Assembly: GCF_001685355.1 (NCBI RefSeq)
Contig: NZ_CP016438.1
Span: 1 to 64,000 of the forward strand
Direction of reading: 5' to 3'
Length of the DNA stretch: 64,000 nt
Origin: Streptomyces lincolnensis
GTDB lineage: Bacteria; Actinomycetota; Actinomycetes; Streptomycetales; Streptomycetaceae
Shown one piece after another: positions 26,032-35,200 of the stretch. A program made the position numbers and the translations under genes. A model generated the notes under the pieces. It did no database searches, was not told the origin of the DNA, and saw nothing but the letters and a program-made list of their open reading frames with translations. Numbering within the stretch: position 1 is the stretch's first letter; each line of letters begins with the position of its first letter.

Positions 26032-26060
26032 AGGGCGCACCCCTTATCCGGGTGCGCCCT
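26032..26060 (+). terminator. Hairpin terminator of LacI-controlled operon
   Basis: Perfect 11-bp stem AGGGCGCACCC/GGGTGCGCCCT with a 7-nt loop, 31 bp after the CocE-family stop. Confidence 0.82.
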
Positions 26061-26079
26061 GCCCCGCGCTGAGTCCGTC

Positions 26080-26545
26080 CAGCAAGACGTCCCCGAATTC
26101 GAGCATCGCCGACGGTCAGGCCGGTGCTCTCCAGAAGGGCTCCGGACTGGACCGCGTCAATGGTCACCGCCACGACCTGGGCGGCGAACTGCCCGTTGGG
26201 CGCCCGGAAGACGCCGGTCGATCATTTGGTGGACCCGGTGCGCGGCGGCGGAGTTCTTGCGATAGATCTGCACGGTCGGTTCGTAACCGACCATGTCGTC
26301 GTAGAAGGCGTTGGAGTGGCGGCGCATGGCCGTGCCGACGCCGGCAAGGCAGACCCGGATGCGCTGCCGGGGGTCGGGCTCGGCCTGGATGGCCTCCTCG
26401 ATCTCGGCTGTCGCATCCCGGAAGAAGGCCGGCGTGACCGCCAGCACCAGCTGCTCCGTGGCGGAAGCCAGGCTGTGACAGGACCAGAGGGACTCCTGCC
26501 TGAGACGCTGCGTCTGCTTCGCGACGCTCGCGGATGATGATCTTT
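26080..26545 (-). pseudogene. TetR regulator remnant lacking HTH
   Basis: Minus-strand reading gives LVLAVTPAFFRDATAEIEEA, RIRVCLAGVGTAMRRHSNAF, YDDMVGYEPTVQIYRKNSAA and, after a frame change near 26165, VTIDAVQSGALLESTGLTVG. This is a TetR ligand domain. The region where the HTH should be (beyond 26545) is unrelated, so the regulator is truncated. Confidence 0.6.
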
Positions 26546-26612
26546 TCAGGTCACGCGCTGTTTGCGGGTAGCTCTGAGCAGCACCGCCACAGAATTTCGT
26601 CGATCACTTGTC

Positions 26613-26762
26613 GATGCTCGCGCCACCGAGCGCAATGCCGTGGCGGACATGGGGCGTCGGGCGCTGGAGGTCGGGCCGGCCGACCGATGCCTGCTGATCC
26701 TGCCGCTCTTCCACGTCAACGGCATCCCGAGATCTTCTTCGACGTCGTCGAGCGCGAGCGAT
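26613..26762 (+). pseudogene. Acyl-CoA ligase core fragment
   Basis: Near-identical to part of the intact ligase at 46533: codons for MADMGRRALEVGPADRCLLI and LPLFHVNGI. The sequence then jumps straight to the part encoding FFDVVERER. About 75 bp of the parent gene are deleted at the jump. No other ligase sequence flanks it. Confidence 0.82.
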
Positions 26763-26857
26763 CGCCCCGCACCAAAGGATCAGGGCCCTCGGAAGCTCGA
26801 GGGCGCGAAGCCGTCCGAGCCCCAACGGGCCCTGTTGCCGCTGCGGCGAGCATCCCC

Positions 26858-28270
26858 CTACATGTTGATCATGTGGCCGGCCAGGCCGTGGACGGCTTCC
26901 TTGACCGCCTCGCCCAGGGTGGGGTGGGCGTGGACGTTGCGGGCGACCTCGTGGACCGTGAGGTCCCACTGCTGGGCCAGGGTCAGCTCCGGGAGCAGCT
27001 CGGTGACGTCGGGGCCGATGAGGTGGCCGCCGAGGAGTTCGCCGTACTTGGCGTCGCTGATCAGCTTCACGAAACCGGTCGCGTCACCCAGGCCGTGGGC
27101 CTTGGCGTTCGCGGTGAACGGGAACTTGGCGACCTGGACGTCGAAGCCCTCCTCCCTCGCCTGCGCCTCGGTGTAGCCGAAGCTGGCGATCTGCGGCTGG
27201 CAGAAGGTGGACCGCGGGATCATCACGTAGTCCAACTCCATGGTCTCCGCGTCCGCGATCGTCTCGGCCGCGACCACACCCATCGCCTCGGCGGCATGCG
27301 CCAGCATCAGCTTCGCGGTGACGTCGCCGATGGCGTAGATGTGCGGCACCGAGGTACGACAGCGGCCGTCGACATCGATCGCGCCGCGCTCGGTGACGCG
27401 CACGCCGGTGTTCTCCAGGCCGTATCCGGTGACGTTCGGCGCGAAGCCGATCGCCTGCAACACCTTGTCCGCCTGAAGGACCTGCTGGGCGCCGTCCGTG
27501 CCGGTGACCGTGACACGGACCTGCGGACCCGACTCGTCGATCGACTCGACGCGGGTCGAGGTGAGCACATCGATGCCCAACCGGCGGTACTGCTTGGCCA
27601 GTTCGGCGGACACCTCCGTGTCCTCCAGCGGGGCGATCCGGTCCAGGAACTCGACGATCGTCACCTGCACACCGTAGTTGTGCAGCACGTAGGCGAACTC
27701 GATGCCGATGGCTCCGGCGCCCGCGATGACGATCGACTGCGGCAGGTCCTCGGCGAGGATCTGCTCCTCGAAGGTCACCACGCGCGACGTACGGCGGGTG
27801 CCGGGCAACAGCCTGGGGCTCGCCCCGGCGGCGATGACGCAGTGATCGAAGCCGATGGTGCGGGTGTTGCCGTCGTAGTCGGCCACCTGGAGCGTGTGCG
27901 GGTCGAGGAACGTGCCGCGACCGCTGATCTCCGTGATCTTGTTCTTCTTCATCAGGTAGTGGACGCCCTTGACCCGGCCGTCCGCGACCTTCCGGCTGCG
28001 GCGGAAGGCCTCCCCGTAGTCGAAGGAGACCTCACCCTCGACCTTGATACCGAAGGTCTTCGCCTCGCGCGTGAAGAGGTGCGCGAGTTCGGCGTTGCGC
28101 AGCAGGGCCTTGGTGGGGATACAGCCCACGTTCAGACAGACGCCGCCCCAGTACTTCTCCTCGACGACCGCGACACGCTTACCCAGTTGGGCGGCCCGGA
28201 TGGCGGCCACATACCCGCCGGGGCCCGCGCCGAGTACGACGACGTCGAAGCGCTCACCCTGCTCGTCCAT
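26858..28270 (-). CDS. lpd: Dihydrolipoamide dehydrogenase
   Basis: A 470-residue FAD-dependent pyridine-nucleotide disulfide oxidoreductase that reoxidises dihydrolipoamide with NAD+ in 2-oxoacid dehydrogenase or similar complexes. FAD motif [19 protein letters not shown] at the N-terminus, redox Cys pair [16 protein letters not shown] motif [14 protein letters not shown], second FAD motif [16 protein letters not shown], and C-terminal catalytic pair [13 protein letters not shown] 28270 with AAAGGA 8 bp upstream. No E1/E2 genes are nearby, so this is an accessory copy. It follows the reductase at 28483 on the same strand. Confidence 0.93.
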   Translation of the reverse strand: MDEQGERFDVVVLGAGPGGYVAAIRAAQLGKRVAVVEEKYWGGVCLNVGCIPTKALLRNAELAHLFTREAKTFGIKVEGEVSFDYGEAFRRSRKVADGRVKGVHYLMKKNKITEISGRGTFLDPHTLQVADYDGNTRTIGFDHCVIAAGASPRLLPGTRRTSRVVTFEEQILAEDLPQSIVIAGAGAIGIEFAYVLHNYGVQVTIVEFLDRIAPLEDTEVSAELAKQYRRLGIDVLTSTRVESIDESGPQVRVTVTGTDGAQQVLQADKVLQAIGFAPNVTGYGLENTGVRVTERGAIDVDGRCRTSVPHIYAIGDVTAKLMLAHAAEAMGVVAAETIADAETMELDYVMIPRSTFCQPQIASFGYTEAQAREEGFDVQVAKFPFTANAKAHGLGDATGFVKLISDAKYGELLGGHLIGPDVTELLPELTLAQQWDLTVHEVARNVHAHPTLGEAVKEAVHGLAGHMINM

Positions 28271-28482
28271 GGACGGCTTCCTTTCCACTGGGACGGCCCG
28301 CCCCCGCAAGGGGCGGACACACACCCGATCGAACACCCTGTTCATCAACACGCCGGCGGCGGCATCCGCCACCTCCTGCCGTGGGGAAACGGTGGAGGCG
28401 ACCGTATGGTCCGCCATCTCGGCAGCGGCTTCCCGACGTCGGCTTCAGCGTCGCGGCGCGGTGATCCATGCCCGCTCAGTCA

Positions 28483-29661
28483 TCATCGACGGCGGGCCGG
28501 CGCCCCGTCGACTTCGTGTACTCCGGCCTCGGCGGCACCGAGCCTGAGAGTGTCGAGGCCGAAGGCGGCGACCGGGCCGTGCGCACCGGGCTTGAGGACG
28601 GCGTCCGGCTGTGCCGCGTGGGCGGCGGCCCATGCCAGGAGGGATCCCGTCATCTCGTACGGATCAGGTCCGGTGAGGGCACTCGCGGCCAGCGGTCGGC
28701 CCCGGCTGTCGCGGGCGACCGCGATCACCAGGGACCGGCCGTCGGGGTCCGGCTCGCGCTGGGATCCCGGGAGTCGCTCGGACCACCGCTCCAGGGCGGC
28801 CCGCGCCTTCGCCGAGCGCAGCAAGGGTGCCTGGATCGTGGCGGCGATCTGCACCGGGCGCGTCCACCGTCCGAACCACCCGAGGCCCACCTCGACGCTC
28901 TCCAACTGGGGAAAGACCTCCGGCAGTCCGAGATGCTCCGTGCCCGGGACGGTCATGGCCGTACGTTTCACGCCGCCGTAGTGGAAGGTACGCACCCGCT
29001 TGCCGACCCGCTCGTCGACCACACGGGCGGTGGACCAGGGGCGCGGGCTGCGGTAGGCGAACCCGTCCTCGGCCGCCGCAGCGACCAGCGTCCGACGTGT
29101 GCCTGGCGTGGTCAGGGTGTACGCGTCGCGCAGGGTGCTCCGGTGGAGCAGCTCGTCGCCCTGCCCGGCACGGGTGATGAAGTAGCCGGCCTCCACGTGG
29201 CGTGCCCGCTCGCCCGCCCGCGTCAGGGCGAGCGCGCCGGCGAGGTTGCCCGGCACGTAGTCGTAGCCGAACGCGGGCACAAGGGTCGCTCCCCGGACGG
29301 TGGCGACGGCGTCCAGCTCAAGGAGGACGCGGCGGGCGAAGGTCCCCTCCCCCGTCGAGTCGAAGTAGTGGGCCCCCGCCCGCGCGGCAGCCGTGACCGC
29401 GGCCATGCCGAGCCGCATGAACGGGCCGATCGTGGAGACGACGACATCGCTGGGCTCCACGAGGCGCGTGAGGTCGGCCGTCGAGGTGACGTCGACCTCG
29501 GCCACCGGCAGGTCCGCCTCGAAACGGTCGGCCAGGGCCAGCATCCTGGTCCGGCTCCGCCCGACCAAGGTCGGCTTCTCCCCTCGCGCGAGCAGTTCCC
29601 GGAGCACGCGCTGCCCGGTGCACCCCGTCGCACCCAGCAACACGATCCTGCGCTTTTCCAC
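28483..29661 (-). CDS. Saccharopine dehydrogenase-like NAD(P)-binding reductase
   Basis: About 392 residues. The N-terminal Rossmann motif is VLLGATGCTGQRVLRELLAR, followed by TIGPFMRLG and AFGYDYVPGNLAGAL, a pattern seen in the saccharopine dehydrogenase-like family that includes mycobacterial trans-acting enoyl reductases. GTG 29661 (VEKRRIVLLG) is the likeliest start; an in-frame TTG at 29694 and a GTG at 29688 would add 9-11 residues. No transmembrane segment is evident. It precedes lpd on the minus strand by about 210 bp. Part of its C-terminus is copied as a relic near 40267. Substrate unknown. Confidence 0.82.
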   Translation of the reverse strand: MEKRRIVLLGATGCTGQRVLRELLARGEKPTLVGRSRTRMLALADRFEADLPVAEVDVTSTADLTRLVEPSDVVVSTIGPFMRLGMAAVTAAARAGAHYFDSTGEGTFARRVLLELDAVATVRGATLVPAFGYDYVPGNLAGALALTRAGERARHVEAGYFITRAGQGDELLHRSTLRDAYTLTTPGTRRTLVAAAAEDGFAYRSPRPWSTARVVDERVGKRVRTFHYGGVKRTAMTVPGTEHLGLPEVFPQLESVEVGLGWFGRWTRPVQIAATIQAPLLRSAKARAALERWSERLPGSQREPDPDGRSLVIAVARDSRGRPLAASALTGPDPYEMTGSLLAWAAAHAAQPDAVLKPGAHGPVAAFGLDTLRLGAAEAGVHEVDGAPARRR

Positions 29662-29700
29662 GGCTCCGCCTGCCTTCCGGAGGGGCACTGTCAACGACTA

Positions 29701-29880
29701 CTGACCCTTGTCATCCGGCGGGTACGCGTCTGCGGCGCGGACGAATGCGCCCTGCGCTTCGTGGACCGCTCCCCCGCCCGCAACCGCCGCTGGTGCTCCA
29801 TGTCCCGCTGCGCCAACCGCACAAAGGTCCGCCTCCACCAGGCCCGGGCCAGACAAAGTGAGCACACGCCAGCAGACTGA
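29701..29880 (+). pseudogene. CGNR zinc-finger protein C-terminal remnant
   Basis: Plus-strand codons read RRVRVCGADECALRFVDRSP then NRRWCSMSRCANRTKVRLHQ and a stop at 29880. This is the CGNR zinc-finger domain (four Cys, RWCSM), with GNR changed to ANR. The N-terminal regulatory domain of about 130 residues is absent; upstream sequence belongs to the opposite-strand reductase. Probably a truncated transcription factor. Confidence 0.68.
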
Positions 29881-29913
29881 GCCCCAAGAACTCCTGGCAC
29901 CACCGCGGTCAGT

Positions 29914-30423
29914 TCACTCGGCGGCCCTCAGACGAAAGGCGGGGCCGGGGACGCTCTCGATGTCTTGCGGCTGTACGGCGTGGCCCCGGTCGCAGCGGAT
30001 CCGGGCGTCGACGTGCGCGCCGCATCCACGGTGCCTGGACAGCATGGCGGGGCCCTCCGGGTCGGCGCGGTAGCGGTCGCCCCACTGCAGGAGCCCCATC
30101 ACGGCCGGGACCAGATCCACACCCTTGGGGGTGATCACGTACTTCGGACGGCTCCGCGAGCCCGGCTCCTTGTAGGTCTCGACGGCCAGGATCCCTTCCT
30201 CCACGAGCATCCGAAGCCGCGCCGCGAGGAGGTTGCGAGGACAGCCGAGGACGCGTTCGAACTCGCCGAAACGGGACGAGCCGTACCAGACCTCGCGCAG
30301 GATCAGGATCGTCCACTTCTCGCCCACGACCTCAAGGGTCCGGGCGATCGAGCAGTTCGACGCGTCCCGGTCGAGACGGGGGTCCACGCCGGCGTCCTGC
30401 AGAGCTTCGGTCGTTGCATCCAT
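29914..30423 (-). CDS. HxlR family transcriptional regulator
   Basis: A 169-residue winged-helix regulator with the HxlR core: NCSIARTLEVVGEKWTILIL, then RFGEFERVLGCPRNLLAARL and GILAVETYKEPGSRSRPKYV, then TPKGVDLVPAVMGLLQWGD. The conserved Cys near the N-terminus (NCS) is often a redox or electrophile sensor in this family. C-terminal HRGCGAHVDARIRCDRGH adds further Cys residues. Divergent from the oxidoreductase at 30580 with an inverted-repeat operator between. A decayed copy of its 5' end lies at 32855-32933 next to a matching operator. Confidence 0.91.
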   Translation of the reverse strand: MDATTEALQDAGVDPRLDRDASNCSIARTLEVVGEKWTILILREVWYGSSRFGEFERVLGCPRNLLAARLRMLVEEGILAVETYKEPGSRSRPKYVITPKGVDLVPAVMGLLQWGDRYRADPEGPAMLSRHRGCGAHVDARIRCDRGHAVQPQDIESVPGPAFRLRAAE

Positions 30424-30443
30424 GGGGCGATTCTAACCTCACC

Positions 30444-30465
30444 TGAGTTTACTTTTCTATACTCA
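30444..30465. promoter_or_regulatory. HxlR operator, arms TGAGTTTA/TATACTCA
   Basis: A 22-bp inverted repeat with one mismatch in 8-bp arms. It begins 21 bp upstream of the HxlR start and lies about 115 bp before the oxidoreductase ATG. It recurs almost unchanged at 32952-32973, together with the following 35 bp of promoter. Confidence 0.75.
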
Positions 30466-30579
30466 ACAAGTAGTGTCATGGTCGGCACATCAACCCGGCC
30501 GCACGCGAGAAACGGGCACAGGGGGACCTGCCGGAAGAATCGCATCAACCACCCGGACACCCACAGGAAGGCCGCCGGC

Positions 30580-31593
30580 ATGAAGGCGTTCGTCGTCGAG
30601 AAGTACGGCAAGGACGGCGTACGCGCCGCAGAGGTACCCGAGCCCACCGTCGGAGACCGCGACGTCCTGGTCAAAGTGAGCGCCGCCGGCATCAACCCGC
30701 TGGACAAGATGGTCCGCAACGGGGAGTTCAAGCAGCTGCTGAAGTACAAGCTTCCGTTCGTACTCGGCCACGACGTGGCGGGCGTGGTGACGCGGGTCGG
30801 TTCCGCCGTACGCGGCTTCGAGGTCGGCGACGAGGTCTACGCCCGTCCGCGCGACCTGCGGGTGGGAGGCTTCGCGGAGTTCATCGCGATCGACGCGGAC
30901 GACGTCGCGCCCAAGCCGGCCTCACTCTCCCTGGAAGAGGCAGCCGCGGTGCCGCTGGTGGCCCTGACCGCCTGGCAGATCCTCGTCGAGCGGGCGCACG
31001 TGCAGCCGGGGCAGAAGGTGCTCATCCACGCCGGAGCCGGCGGCCTCGGGTCGACGGTCATCCAGCTCGCCAAGCACCTCGGCGCCACGGTGGCGACGAC
31101 CGCGAACACCAGGTCCGAGGAGTTGGTCAGGAGCCTCGGCGCCGACGTCGTCGTCGACTACGCGAAGGAAGACTTCTCCAAGGTGCTCTCCGGCTACGAC
31201 CTGGTGCTGGACTCCGTGGGCGGGGCGAACCTCGAGAAGTCGCTGACCGTGCTGAAGCCCGGCGGCCTGGCCATCAGTGTCGTCGGCCCGCCCGACGCCG
31301 CCTTCGCCAAGCAGCTTGGCGCCCCCTCCGTCCTGGGCCTGGTCATGAACACCCTCAGCCGCAAGATCCGCAAGCGGGCCAAGGCGCTGGGCGTGCGCTA
31401 CGAGTTCTTCTTCATGCAGGCCAACGGCTCCCAGCTGCGCAAGCTCGGCGCCCTCTACGACAGCGGGAAACTCCGTCCGGTCATCGACAGCACCTTCCCC
31501 TTCGACCAGACCCTCGAGGCGATGGCGTACGTCGAGCAGGGCCGAACCAAGGCCGGCAAGGTCGTGGTCTCCATCGCGCCCGACAACGACTGA
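30580..31593 (+). CDS. NADP-dependent quinone oxidoreductase-like alcohol dehydrogenase
   Basis: A 337-residue zinc-less MDR enzyme. Visible: VKVSAAGINPLDKMVRNGEF, LGHDVAGVVTRVG, AAVPLVALTAWQIL, the nucleotide motif HAGAGGLGSTVIQLAKHLGA, DLVLDSVGGANLEKSL, and FPFDQTLEAMAYVEQGRTKA. It lacks the structural zinc Cys cluster. AGGAAG lies 9 bp before ATG 30580. Likely induced by an electrophile or quinone through the divergent HxlR regulator, by analogy with known HxlR-controlled oxidoreductases. Confidence 0.92.
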   Translation: MKAFVVEKYGKDGVRAAEVPEPTVGDRDVLVKVSAAGINPLDKMVRNGEFKQLLKYKLPFVLGHDVAGVVTRVGSAVRGFEVGDEVYARPRDLRVGGFAEFIAIDADDVAPKPASLSLEEAAAVPLVALTAWQILVERAHVQPGQKVLIHAGAGGLGSTVIQLAKHLGATVATTANTRSEELVRSLGADVVVDYAKEDFSKVLSGYDLVLDSVGGANLEKSLTVLKPGGLAISVVGPPDAAFAKQLGAPSVLGLVMNTLSRKIRKRAKALGVRYEFFFMQANGSQLRKLGALYDSGKLRPVIDSTFPFDQTLEAMAYVEQGRTKAGKVVVSIAPDND

Positions 31594-32074
31594 GACGCCG
31601 CCGACAGCGGCCCCTCGGTTCCGGCACGGTCATCAGAGGACGACCCCGTTGGCGGTCCGCATCGCAACCATGTCGCGGAGAGCCGCAGTTGCAGGGGGTC
31701 GGGTCATTCGGCACGCCGTATGACCGCAGCACAGCGCGGCGCGCGGCTTTGGATGCCCGCGCGAACTGTGCCCTGCCGCCCCAAATCCCGGTAGACCGTT
31801 CCTCGCCACCACTCGGTCCAGAACGCGCGCAACCGCGACACCGGCGGCACGCTGTCGCCGTGGTCGATGAGATCCGGCTCTGTACGGACGCGGTCAGACC
31901 GCTCCCATCAGCGGCAAACCGGCTGTCATGGACAGTATGGCTGCCGCGTGGCTCCCGGCCCGGTCGAACATCTGCCGCGGCAGTCTGCGAGGCCATGCGT
32001 TCCCGTTTCGTTGACGCGCGGCCCTTCTGCCCCTCCCCTCGCGCAAGGCGATGTCCTGCTCACGGCGGACGTGT
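31594..32074. other. Gene-free stretch
   Basis: No ORF on either strand shows a recognisable domain or codon pattern that I trust. It lies between the oxidoreductase and a decayed hydrolase, and may hold further unrecognised relics. Confidence 0.4.
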
Positions 32075-32710
32075 TCAGGACGGCAGCGTCCGTCCGCCGA
32101 GCGAGGCACGTTGCCAGGTGGGAGTGCGGTCCTTGTCGACCAGGGCGGCACGGGGGCCCTCCAGGAAGTCCGGCGTGCGGATGATCGTGCGCGTGAGGGC
32201 GAGTTCGGCCTCCAGGCACTCGCGCAACGTGCACTGTCTGCCTCGGGCCAGCAGGCGTGGGTGATCTCCAGGCTCTGCGGCGAGGCGGACTCCAGGGCGC
32301 CCAACGCGGCTGCCGCCCAAGGGGTGTCGAGGTGACGCAGGCGTTTGTCGATCTCGCCGAGGGTCGACGCGCCGAACGCCCAGTCCACGTCCCCGCGAAC
32401 CTCCGCCAGCCTGCTCTCCGCCACCGGGGAACGGCCGGCGAGACGGTTCAGGACGGCGTCCACCGGCTCATCGGGGCTGTCGGCCAGGACGTCCCCCGCC
32501 GTGTCCAGCAGGTCCGCGGGAACGAAATGCGTGGCCAGCCCCGCGTACAAGACATCGGCCGCGTCGATCCTCTGCCCGGTCAGCCCCAGGTACATGCCGA
32601 TCGCACCGGGCAGCCTCGGCAGAAAGTAGCTCGCCCCGATGTCCGGGAAGAACCCGATCCCGGTCTCGGGCATCGCCAGCACCGCGCGTTCAGTGACGAC
32701 ACGGAAGCCA
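32075..32710 (-). pseudogene. 3-hydroxyisobutyryl-CoA hydrolase remnant
   Basis: Minus-strand codons read RVVTERAVLAMPETGIGFFP, DIGASYFLPRLPGAIGMYLG and ALYAGLATHFVP-like sequence. After a frame change near 32245, they give QCTLRECLEAELALTRTIIR and DFLEGPRAALVDKDRTPTWQ. This matches the crotonase-fold HIBYL-CoA hydrolase (valine degradation). The first 100 or so residues are lost beyond 32710. Confidence 0.75.
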
Positions 32711-32854
32711 CCATGGACCGACAGCGTCCGGTTTCGATCCTGCTCTCGTCATCGGCGTTCCCTCCAGCAGCCGCCTTGCGACCGAGCACCTCACCGACTG
32801 CACGACCTCGCACTGGATCAGAGCGGACCACGTCTCACCCCCGGCCTCCAGGCC

Positions 32855-32933
32855 CGGGGCGATTGCGCCGTTGGACGTCCCCGGTCGAGATGGGGACCAT
32901 CTCCGATGCCCTGAAGGGCTTCCTCGCATCCAT
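32855..32933 (-). pseudogene. HxlR regulator 5' remnant
   Basis: Starts ATG GAT GCG like the HxlR gene at 29914. Nucleotide similarity continues for about 80 bp, including GACCGGGGACG versus GACCGGGACG in the parent, with indels. It stands in the same position relative to a copy of the HxlR operator (32952-32973). It shows that a full HxlR-operator unit once existed upstream of the hydrolase at 33056. Confidence 0.72.
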
Positions 32934-32951
32934 GAGGCTGACATCAGCATC

Positions 32952-32973
32952 TGAGTTTACTTTTCAATACTCA
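32952..32973. promoter_or_regulatory. HxlR operator copy, arms TGAGTTTA/AATACTCA
   Basis: Same 22-bp inverted repeat as 30444-30465, differing at one arm base. The next 35 bp (AGTAGCGTCATGACCGGCAC and on) also match the first promoter. It lies 83 bp before the hydrolase ATG at 33056. The intact HxlR at 29914 can probably act here in trans. Confidence 0.75.
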
Positions 32974-33055
32974 GTCAGTAGCGTCATGACCGGCACATCG
33001 ACCCGTCTGCCGCAGGGGAACCCGGCACGGCACCCGCCCGAGAAGGAGCACCACC

Positions 33056-33967
33056 ATGGGAGTAAGCCCCCAGGCACACGAGTTCGCTGAGTTCCTCGCG
33101 GGCGTGAGCGCGAAGTCGTCGACACCCGGCCTCGACCTGGCCGTCGTCCGCGACATCGTCGACTCCAACCACAAGGCGTCGACCGAGCCGGAAGGCGTCA
33201 CCTACGCCGAAGTGGACGCGGGCGGCGTTCCCGCCCTGTGGGCCATCCCCGAGGGTGCCGATCCCGACCGCGCGCTGCTGCACTTCCACTTCGGTGGATC
33301 CGTCACCGCCTCCATGCACTCCGACCGCAAGGCCGCGGGACACATCGCGAAGGCGGCCGGCGCCCGTTCACTGGTCGTGGACTTCCGCCTGGCACCCGAA
33401 CACCCCTATCCGGCTCAGCTCGACGACGCCGAGACCGCCTACCGGTGGCTGCTCTCGCAGGGCTACGAGCCGCAGAACATCGGCAGCACCGGCCACTCCA
33501 TCGGCGCCACCCTGGCGGTGATGCTGCCGCTGCGCCTGCTCGCCAAGGGCGAGACCACCCCCGGCGCGATCGTCAGCGTCTCCCCCTGGACCGACCTCAC
33601 GCTTGAGAACCCGGCAGTGGACGCCAACGAGACCAACGACAAGATGCTCAGCCGCGCCACGCTGGAGCTCTTTAGGGGCGCCTGGCTGCAGGACCCCGCC
33701 GTGGACCTCACATCCCCCGAGATCAGCCTCGTGAACGCCGACCTGACCGGCCTGCCGCCCACGCTCGTCCACTACGGCGAGTACGAGACCCTCGCCGACG
33801 ACGGTGCGCAGCTCGGCCGCCGCCTCGCGGACTTCAAGGTCACCACCGAGACCCACGCGATGCCCGAAGGGCAGCATTCGTTCGTCCTGGGCGCGGGCCG
33901 CGTGCCCGAGGTGGACCAGGCCATCGGGCAGATGGGCCAGTGGCTCCGCGAGCACCTCGGCGCGTGA
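33056..33967 (+). CDS. Alpha/beta hydrolase of the hormone-sensitive-lipase type
   Basis: A 303-residue esterase. The HGGG-type oxyanion motif appears as LHFHFGGS (residues 76-83); the nucleophile elbow is TGHSIGA near 145; Asp is in YGEYETLADD near 245 and His in EGQHSFV near 277. ATG 33056 has AGAAGGA 8 bp upstream. The upstream operator matches the HxlR operator at 30444. A 5' fragment of a close paralogue is preserved at 6793-7129. Confidence 0.9.
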   Translation: MGVSPQAHEFAEFLAGVSAKSSTPGLDLAVVRDIVDSNHKASTEPEGVTYAEVDAGGVPALWAIPEGADPDRALLHFHFGGSVTASMHSDRKAAGHIAKAAGARSLVVDFRLAPEHPYPAQLDDAETAYRWLLSQGYEPQNIGSTGHSIGATLAVMLPLRLLAKGETTPGAIVSVSPWTDLTLENPAVDANETNDKMLSRATLELFRGAWLQDPAVDLTSPEISLVNADLTGLPPTLVHYGEYETLADDGAQLGRRLADFKVTTETHAMPEGQHSFVLGAGRVPEVDQAIGQMGQWLREHLGA

Positions 33968-34121
33968 GCGAAAGCCGCGCCGACGTCAGGTCTGCCCGCC
34001 AGGCCGCCGCACCACCGCGGTGCCGGTGACCGGTCCGCCGGTCACCGGCATCCTGCTCGACCACGCCGACCGGCATACGGTACGTGTGTCCGACACCGTT
34101 CCGCACGCAGCAACACCACCG

Positions 34122-34463
34122 TCCCTTGATGTAGCCGAATGTGCCGTCATCGGCGTGGCCGACGAGCTCAAGGGACAGATCCCGCGCGGCTTCGTCGTCC
34201 TCAAAGCAGGCAGCGACCGAGAACCGGGCGAGGTCGAGGCCGAACTCGTCCAGCTCGTACGGACACGCATCGGCGCCGTCGCCTCCCTCAAGGACGTCAC
34301 GGTCGTGGCCGCCCTGCCCAAGACCCGCTCGGGAAAGATCCTGCGCAAGACCATGCGCGGCATCGCCGACGGCCACGACGAACCCATCCCCTCCACCGTC
34401 GACGACCCCGGCGTCATCGAAACCCTGCGCCCTGTCCTCCGCCGCGCCGATCGCACGCCGTGA
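34122..34463 (+). pseudogene. Propionyl-CoA synthetase-like C-terminal remnant
   Basis: Encodes VAECAVIGVADELKGQIPRG, FVVLKAG and LPKTRSGKILRKTMRGIADG, the C-terminal AMP-binding-enzyme domain in the form typical of PrpE-like acyl-CoA synthetases, including the catalytic Lys in SGKILRK. The adenylation core is absent, and the sequence upstream (33968-34121) is not recognisable. Confidence 0.75.
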
Positions 34464-34652
34464 ACGGCTGCCCCAGGACATGAGCCACGGGGAGCACGTT
34501 CCACACCGACGGACACCGGTGCCGATCACCTCGCACGCGCTGGACAGTTTGACGACTCCGGCTGACAACCGTGCCGATCGCCCGCACCGTGCCCATGTCC
34601 ACGGTGATCCGCCGCAGGAACTTCACCGTCAAGTCCAGCGAGGTGTACGCCA

Positions 34653-34992
34653 CGCGATGGCGGGCCTCGGCGTGTGGGACCGCACGGCCAACGAGAGCGG
34701 GTGGACCGCGTTGCTCGGCGAGCGGCGCGGCGGCCCGGACGTCTCCCCGTACGCCGCCCCGGCCCGCGCGGAGGATCTGTCCGGGCTGCCCCCGGCCTTC
34801 CTCGACGTCGGCTCGGCCGAGACGTTCCACGACGAGGTCGTCACCTACGCCACCCGCCTGTGGCAGGCCGGCGGAGTCGCCGAGCTCCACGTATGGCCCG
34901 GCGGCTTCCACGGCCTCGTTCCCCGGGCAACCCTCTCCCATGCCTGCCAGACGGCCCGGATGGAGTGGCTGCGCCGACTGCTCGCGGAGTAA
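34653..34992 (+). pseudogene. Alpha/beta hydrolase 3' remnant
   Basis: Encodes LLGERRGGPDVSPYAAPARA, DLSGLPPAFLDVGSAETFHD, YATRLWQAGGVAELHVWPGG and FHGLVPRA, the end of a lipase/esterase of the HSL type with Asp and His of the triad. The N-terminal part with HGGG and the nucleophile is missing. I see no gene in 34993-35200. Confidence 0.72.
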
Positions 34993-35200
34993 CGGGGCAG
35001 GCTGGAGCCCGAGGGGCACGCGGCCGACGGACTCGACGGTGCGGAGTGCCGCCCCGGCTCGGCCGACTGCCGCTGCTGGTTGCTGGAATGACCGGTCGCG
35101 CTCGCCCGTGTTCGTTGCCGGTCGAGTCACCCCTACCCGCGGCTGTCATGGCAGGGATGACGTCTTGGCGTTGTGGCAGCGTGAACAGGTGGTCCGAGGG

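Noticed and set aside
26534..28981. Plus-strand 815-residue frame opposite lpd
   Set aside because: Antisense of the lpd gene with low-complexity composition and no motif; the minus strand encodes a complete dihydrolipoamide dehydrogenase.
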